Positions 62,075 through 64,000 of a DNA stretch of 64,000 bases are shown piece by piece. A program made the translations under genes and the position numbers. Origin of the DNA: Pseudobutyrivibrio ruminis CF1b (GTDB taxonomy: Bacteria > Bacillota > Clostridia > Lachnospirales > Lachnospiraceae); NCBI RefSeq assembly GCF_000424005.1, contig NZ_AUJB01000016.1, forward strand, positions 109,924 through 173,923, written 5' to 3'. The stretch's first letter is position 1, and each line of letters begins with the position of its first letter. The notes under the pieces were generated by a model. The model was not told the DNA's origin, ran no database searches, and saw only the letters and a list, made by a program, of their open reading frames with translations.

Positions 62075-62983
62075 ATGAAAGTTAACAGACTATACTCACC
62101 AGATATTTACAGGAAGATTATGCTGGCGGACCAGGATAAAAAGGATGATATTTACCGCTATGATATGATGATGCCATTTAAAGGAAAATGGGATATTTAT
62201 CACATACCTATGACACCTAAATACCCAGGTGGTTACGACATAATAATGGCAAATAGAATGTTTGGTTTGGCATCTCCATCGGACATAGATGGAAGTTACG
62301 AAAATCAGATAAACTCACTGGCAAATGATGAGATGTGGACAGCCTGTCAGGATTCTATCGAGAAAGCGTTACTTCGTTTTTACGATAATGGGATTGATTT
62401 GAAGACAGAAGAATATACCTATTCAATTCTTCTGGCAGACCCAAAGAGTCCATACACAATCATGAATGATGGCTACTGTGGGGATGGCGGAATTCCAGGA
62501 TTTATCATGGGTTGGCTTATACCTACCGAGGAAAATATAAAGCGACTTCCAGTTGCTCTTGCTCATGAAACAAATCACAATGTGCGCTATCAGTTTATCA
62601 AATGGACAAACGATGTAAATGTGGCCGAGATGATTGTAAGTGAAGGTTTGGCGGAAAATTATGCCACTACAATTTTTGGCGAAGAGTACCTTGGGCCATG
62701 GGTCACAAAAACAGACATGGAGCTGATGCCTCTTATCAAGGAAATCATCCATGATGGTCTGGAGGTGACAGGTTTTGACAACATTACTTCATATCTCTAT
62801 GGTGATGAAATGGCGGAAATGCGCCAGTTCCCAAAGGTGGGCTTGCCATACTGTGCAGGCTATGCCACAGGATATTATTTGGTCAAATATTATCTTGAAA
62901 AGACTGGCATGCCTATAGAAAAAGCCACTATCCTTCCTGCTGACGAGATACTAAAAGAAGTCCCTGAGTTCTGGGAAATGTAA
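62075..62983 (+). CDS. DUF2268 putative zinc protease
   Basis: A 302-residue protein with the metal site His164-Glu-Thr-Asn-His168 in ALAHETNHNV and a downstream Glu in VSEGLAENYAT, the pattern of DUF2268 zinc peptidase-like proteins. No signal peptide. The substrate is unknown. It lies 42 bases after rsgA and 13 before the GNAT gene, so all three may be cotranscribed. Confidence 0.8.
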   Translation: MKVNRLYSPDIYRKIMLADQDKKDDIYRYDMMMPFKGKWDIYHIPMTPKYPGGYDIIMANRMFGLASPSDIDGSYENQINSLANDEMWTACQDSIEKALLRFYDNGIDLKTEEYTYSILLADPKSPYTIMNDGYCGDGGIPGFIMGWLIPTEENIKRLPVALAHETNHNVRYQFIKWTNDVNVAEMIVSEGLAENYATTIFGEEYLGPWVTKTDMELMPLIKEIIHDGLEVTGFDNITSYLYGDEMAEMRQFPKVGLPYCAGYATGYYLVKYYLEKTGMPIEKATILPADEILKEVPEFWEM

Positions 62984-62996
62984 AGGAGGGCAGGAT

Positions 62997-63809
62997 TTGA
63001 TTAAGAATTTAATTATCAGGGAAGAAAAACCTGAAGATTATTACAATACAGAACTTATGGCGATGCGTAGCTTTTGGAACAAGTATTATCCAGGGGCTTC
63101 AGAACATTATCTGATTCGCATTGTCAGAGAATCAGAGGATTATATTCCTGAGATTAGCCGTGTAGCAGAGTTGGATGGGAAAATCGTTGGAGCGGTATTT
63201 TATACCAGGGCTTGGATTGTAGATGGAGATACCAGGCATGAGGTGGTCACTTTTGGACCATTGGCAGTTGAGCCTACGCTAGAAGGAAATGACATAGGTG
63301 GAGCTCTGATGCGTGAAACAATCAGACTGACGAAGGAGGCAGGCTTCGCCGGGATAGCCCTTATGGGTGAGCCGTATTATTACCCAAGATTTGGATTTGA
63401 GCGTGGAGCAAAATACGGCATAACAGATCCTGAAGGTAATACTTTTGATGCCTTAATGATACTCCCACTGAATGATGATTTTTCAAATATCAAAGGTAAG
63501 TTGTATGAAAGCCCAGATTTTGAGAAGGTTGAAGATGAGCAGGCACTGGAGGAAATTAGCAAGCAATTCCCAGCTTACAGAAAAGTAAAAGTACAGGAAG
63601 GGTTCATGCAGATTTTTGAAAAGCATCTTGGAGTGGTGGAATCAGTAGATGGAGATATCTGTCAGGTGAGATATTGGGAATTTCTCATCCCTGCAAGAAT
63701 TCTATCAGACCTGTCACAGAAGCCTATAGCTGGCAGCGATGTAATATTCGAGTGGAACCACAAAGGGGAATCCAGAATTATTAAGGTATTTAAAAATTTG
63801 CTGGAATAA
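62997..63809 (+). CDS. GNAT-family N-acetyltransferase with a C-terminal extension
   Basis: A 270-residue protein. Residues 1-165 are a GNAT domain; VTFGPLAVEPTLEGNDIGGALMRETIRLTKEAGFAGIALMGEPYYYPRFGF contains the acetyl-CoA loop. Residues 170-270 form a helical and beta tail that I cannot assign. The start codon appears to be TTG, as AAAGGAGGG is 7 bases ahead and no ATG is near. The substrate is unknown. Confidence 0.85.
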   Translation: MIKNLIIREEKPEDYYNTELMAMRSFWNKYYPGASEHYLIRIVRESEDYIPEISRVAELDGKIVGAVFYTRAWIVDGDTRHEVVTFGPLAVEPTLEGNDIGGALMRETIRLTKEAGFAGIALMGEPYYYPRFGFERGAKYGITDPEGNTFDALMILPLNDDFSNIKGKLYESPDFEKVEDEQALEEISKQFPAYRKVKVQEGFMQIFEKHLGVVESVDGDICQVRYWEFLIPARILSDLSQKPIAGSDVIFEWNHKGESRIIKVFKNLLE

Positions 63810-63843
63810 AATTGGAGAAGTGAATTAAAGAAAAGTTTAACCC

Positions 63844-63878
63844 AGAGGTCTGGTCAGTGAAGGCTAGGCCTCTTTTTA
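63844..63878 (+). terminator. Terminator after the GNAT gene
   Basis: AGAGGTCT and AGGCCTCT (one G-U) around a 13-base loop, then TTTTTATTT. Confidence 0.8.
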
Positions 63879-63996
63879 TTTGAGCTTTGTTCATTCTATC
63901 TGCCAAGAGTCCCAGTCAAGTGCAAGGCCTGGCGGCTCGGCTTCGCCGCCTCTTGACAGCGCCTCTTTTGGCAGATACTAGGCAAACAAGCTCAAA
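63879..63996. repeat. GC-rich nested hairpin of about 118 bases
   Basis: Three or four nested stems share one axis: TTTGAGCTTTGTT with AACAAGCTCAAA (outer), TATCTGCCAAGAG (63897-63909) with CTCTTTTGGCAGATA (63963-63977), GTCAAG with CTTGAC, and GGCGGC (63931-63936) with GCCGCC (63945-63950). The centre is far richer in G and C than the rest of the window. No protein frame is plausible. It may be a small RNA, a repeat element or part of one; the window ends four bases later. Confidence 0.65.
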
Positions 63997-64000
63997 AAAA

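Overview
The window looks like chromosome from an anaerobic, low-GC Firmicute of the Lachnospiraceae, probably close to Butyrivibrio or Pseudobutyrivibrio. This rests on gene content: a FabK-type fatty acid operon with its acetyl-CoA carboxylase genes, a flavodiiron protein, ammonia-dependent AsnA, an EFR1-type ferredoxin, DUF4317 and DUF1836 proteins, GH36 and GH35 glycosidases and large secreted surface proteins. AGGAGG-type ribosome binding sites, TTGACA/TATAAT promoters and U-tailed terminators also fit. I saw no rRNA, tRNA, CRISPR array, transposase or integrase.

Layout. 1-2.7 kb: end of an upstream gene, a CYTH protein, efp, a small protein and a flavodiiron protein. 2.7-9.3 kb: an alpha-galactoside module with an AraC regulator divergent from a GH36 alpha-galactosidase, then a sugar ABC transporter (binding protein and two permeases, no ATPase). 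The GH36 and transporter promoters share an operator at the same distance from the -10 box. 9.4-29.9 kb: an envelope and signalling island. It holds a 2021-residue fusion of an RND/MMPL transporter, an extracellular GLUG-repeat region and a cytoplasmic RsbW-like ATPase domain; an HD-GYP protein; a chemoreceptor; and three secreted, membrane-anchored proteins with a common C-terminal domain. 30.4-40.0 kb: the fatty acid operon acpP-accB-accC-accD-accA-fabH-fabK-fabD-fabG-fabF-fabZ followed by a FabT-like MarR regulator, with a 22-bp perfect palindrome just after the promoter. 40-46 kb: a DHH phosphoesterase, an FMN riboswitch with ribU, an SPFH protein, a DUF3850-like protein and PepF. 46.1-46.5 kb: a noncoding cluster of the octamer TGACCGTA in alternating orientation. 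46.5-50 kb: a DUF4317 protein and a GH35 beta-galactosidase. 50-52.7 kb: an asparagine operon, made of an Asn-rich leader peptide, a terminator, asnS and asnA. 53-58 kb: a YerC/TrpR-like regulator, a DUF1836 protein, PcrA and an RlmD-type methyltransferase. 58-64 kb: an XRE regulator, a KilA-N protein, an EFR1 ferredoxin, a PH-domain protein, an RsgA-type GTPase behind a second leader-peptide attenuator, a DUF2268 metalloprotease-like protein, a GNAT enzyme and a GC-rich nested hairpin at the window edge.

Most notable points. First, asnS-asnA appears to be controlled by ribosome-mediated attenuation: a 24-codon leader with 11 Asn codons and pairing segments for mutually exclusive terminator and antiterminator. 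Second, the RND-GLUG-ATPase fusion looks like a one-protein transporter and outside-in signalling device. Third, the TGACCGTA cluster is unexplained. Fourth, a pair of 26-bp palindromes in and before the KilA-N gene differ only by symmetric changes. Fifth, an attenuator-like leader precedes the RsgA paralogue. Everything here was read by eye; no database search or folding program was run.
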